DNA of 64,000 bases, from assembly GCA_000818095.1 (NCBI GenBank), contig CP009416.1, positions 1,348,501 to 1,412,500 of the forward strand, given 5' to 3'. The notes beneath the pieces are model-generated. The model was not told the origin of the DNA. It worked only from the letters and a program-made list of their open reading frames with translations, and ran no database searches. This DNA is from Jeotgalibacillus malaysiensis. Lineage in GTDB: Bacteria > Bacillota > Bacilli > Bacillales > Jeotgalibacillaceae. Shown in pieces: positions 62,790 to 64,000 of this stretch (position 1 is its first letter; every line of letters begins with the position of its first letter). A program made the position numbers and the translations under genes.

Positions 62790-62826
62790 TTATCATTATC
62801 ATAACGCGGAATGAGCGATCTGTAAA
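62790..62826 (-). promoter_or_regulatory. Promoter with Fur/PerR-like box for the 23-residue gene
   Basis: On the minus strand TTTACA (62821-62826) and TATGAT (62798-62803) are exactly 17 nt apart. TTATGATAATGATAA (62790-62804) overlaps the -10 and differs from the PerR consensus TTATAATNATTATAA at two positions. A Fur site is also possible. Confidence 0.6.
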
Positions 62827-62865
62827 GATAAGGTTCTTGACATAGGAAGTAAAAAAGTTATTTAA

Positions 62866-63423
62866 TTATCTTTCAAGTGGTTCAGCATCATCAGGCTCTT
62901 TGAATGGATCTTCCTGATTGATATGATCATAAAACATGATTCCGTTCAGATGATCAATCTCATGCTGTGCAGCAATTGCGGCAAGTCCTTTTAAACGGAA
63001 CTTCACCTCAGCGCCATCTGTATCAATTCCGCGGATTGTTACTCTGGCATAGCGGACAACATATCCCGGAATATTTTCATCTACTGACAGACAACCTTCA
63101 CCTGAAGTTAAATAGGTCTTATCAACTGAATGACTGATGATCTTAGGATTGGCAATACTAAAACTGTACTCCCTGCCATTGCTGTCTTCAAGATGCAGGG
63201 CAAATATTTGTTTTGAAACATTTATTTGCGGAGCAGCAAGTCCGATCCCGGGACGCAGGTCATATTTCTCAGCAGTCTCGGGATCCTGGCTGTTTTTTAT
63301 ATAGTCAAGAAGTAAAGCCATTGTTTCTTTATCTGTGTCAGATAAAGGAATCTGTACTTTTTCAGCTTTTTGCCGCAGGACAGGGTGACCGTCCCGGACA
63401 ATATCTTTCATTGTAATCATCAT
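62866..63423 (-). CDS. def: Peptide deformylase
   Basis: The protein has 185 residues, with the three motifs GIGLAAPQ (59-66), EGCLS (109-113) and HEIDH (154-158), which hold the metal and the catalytic Glu. The length and the insert after residue 45 fit the type-2 (DefB-like) enzymes of Gram-positives. It removes the formyl group from new proteins. GGGAGGAAAG precedes two tandem ATG codons (63423 and 63420). The region 63424-63575 to the next gene's promoter shows two TATAAT-like hexamers on the minus strand, but no sure promoter. Confidence 0.97.
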   Translation of the reverse strand: MMITMKDIVRDGHPVLRQKAEKVQIPLSDTDKETMALLLDYIKNSQDPETAEKYDLRPGIGLAAPQINVSKQIFALHLEDSNGREYSFSIANPKIISHSVDKTYLTSGEGCLSVDENIPGYVVRYARVTIRGIDTDGAEVKFRLKGLAAIAAQHEIDHLNGIMFYDHINQEDPFKEPDDAEPLER

Positions 63424-63575
63424 TCTTTCCTCCCGATCAAATCATTATAAGCCATATCATATCAGATTATACGGCTGAAAAAAATTAATGAAGCCAAAAC
63501 ATGTGTGTAAAAGATATATTATGACAAAAATATCTCAATTTAGGGGAATTACAATAGTGCTCCGGCTAAAAAAGA

Positions 63576-63604
63576 TTGAAGTTTGTCCTAATCATAGATA
63601 TGAT
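63576..63604 (+). promoter_or_regulatory. SigA promoter of the ykyA lipoprotein gene
   Basis: TTGAAG (63576-63581) and TATGAT (63599-63604) have an ideal 17-nt spacer. Confidence 0.8.
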
Positions 63605-63637
63605 ATTAAGTGTTATTATTCAAGGGGGTTACATTAA

Positions 63638-64000
63638 GTGAAAACATACATAGCAGGCGCTTTTTGTTTTTCAGCGATTTTACTGTCGGGTTGTGTGTTC
63701 GGAGCACCTGCAGAGGAAGAAATCAGTGAAAAACTTGAAGCTGCTGTAGCAGCAGAAGAAAATTACGTAAGTGCACAGAATGATCTGCGGGAACTCGAAA
63801 CAGCAGAGCAGGAATTATACGATGAAATTATGTCCATGAGCATGGAAGAGTTTGAACAGATTAATACTTTGGCAGATGAGGCCCTGAGTAATCTCGATGA
63901 AAGAGAAGAAAAGCTGGCTGAAGAAAGAACTGCGATTGAAAATTCACAGGAAGAATTCAGCGGTGTAGAAGAGCTTACGGGTGACCTTGAATCAGAAGAA
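63638..64000 (+). CDS. ykyA: Lipoprotein YkyA, 5' part (cut by window end)
   Basis: It starts at GTG 63638 with AGGGGG upstream. The 121 visible codons encode a signal peptide with lipobox LLSGC (Cys near residue 19), then a strongly acidic coiled-coil region (EKLEAAVAAEENYVSAQNDL and on). In B. subtilis ykyA lies between def and the pdh operon and encodes a cell-wall-binding-like lipoprotein (DUF-type YkyA). The pattern and position match. The gene continues beyond the window. Confidence 0.85.
   Translation, partial: MKTYIAGAFCFSAILLSGCVFGAPAEEEISEKLEAAVAAEENYVSAQNDLRELETAEQELYDEIMSMSMEEFEQINTLADEALSNLDEREEKLAEERTAIENSQEEFSGVEELTGDLESEE

Overview
The window is a chromosomal segment of a low-to-mid GC Gram-positive bacterium of the order Bacillales. 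The evidence is the gene content and order (sigI-rsgI, ktrD, clpE, ptsHI, ykwBC, patA, cheV, ykyB, fadH, ykuJ, darB/ykuL, ccpC, dapH-dapL, ykuT, ykuU, yknUV, ktrC, rpoY-rnjA, def, ykyA), strong GGAGG-type ribosome binding sites, SigA-type promoters, a T-box, a yybP-ykoY riboswitch, and CtsR, FadR and Rex boxes. The order follows the Bacillus subtilis ykoY-to-ykyA stretch with many genes missing and some inserted. A relative such as Jeotgalibacillus or another Planococcaceae/Bacillaceae genus is possible, but I cannot fix the genus. No rRNA, tRNA, phage, insertion sequence with transposase or CRISPR array was seen. Layout: 1-5 kb holds a T-box-controlled NhaC-type antiporter and an RND efflux pump. 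5-11 kb holds an extended SDR protein, a Mn riboswitch with a TerC-type exporter, the SigI/RsgI pair with a long Gly-Asn repeat tail, and the KtrD potassium channel. 11-21 kb holds a B12-binding radical SAM protein, an acyltransferase, a histidine kinase broken by three frameshifts, the mtnU/mtnE pair, a divergent metallophosphatase, a MarR regulator and an M3 peptidase. 21-31 kb holds clpE with two CtsR boxes, an acidic lipoprotein behind an ECF-type promoter, an SDR, a MoxR/DUF58/membrane operon, and ptsH-ptsI. 31-45 kb holds small-molecule enzymes, corA, ykuV, cheV, ykyB, a ppx-ppk polyphosphate pair, and a PAS-GGDEF-EAL protein with a degenerate GGDEF motif. 45-57 kb holds fadH with a FadR operator, glutaredoxin, ykuJ, darB, an MFS pump, ccpC, dapH/dapL, a mechanosensitive channel, a peroxiredoxin and a heterodimeric ABC exporter. 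57-64 kb holds Rex-controlled cydAB, ktrC, rpoY-rnjA, a previously unlisted 23-residue basic peptide gene, def, and the start of the ykyA lipoprotein gene. Shared themes: potassium and c-di-AMP (ktrD, ktrC, darB), redox and respiration (ykuV, ykuU, glutaredoxin, Rex-cydAB), lysine/cell-wall precursor synthesis (dapH, dapL), and envelope stress (SigI/RsgI, ECF promoter, clpE). A dispersed repeat family of about 220 bp, with 24-bp imperfect terminal inverted repeats in its best copy, occurs as one full copy, two internally deleted copies and one remnant, all in intergenic DNA. The most interesting undescribed item is the tiny gene at 62705-62776 (minus), which has its own promoter, a Fur/PerR-like operator over the -10, a Shine-Dalgarno sequence and a downstream hairpin.
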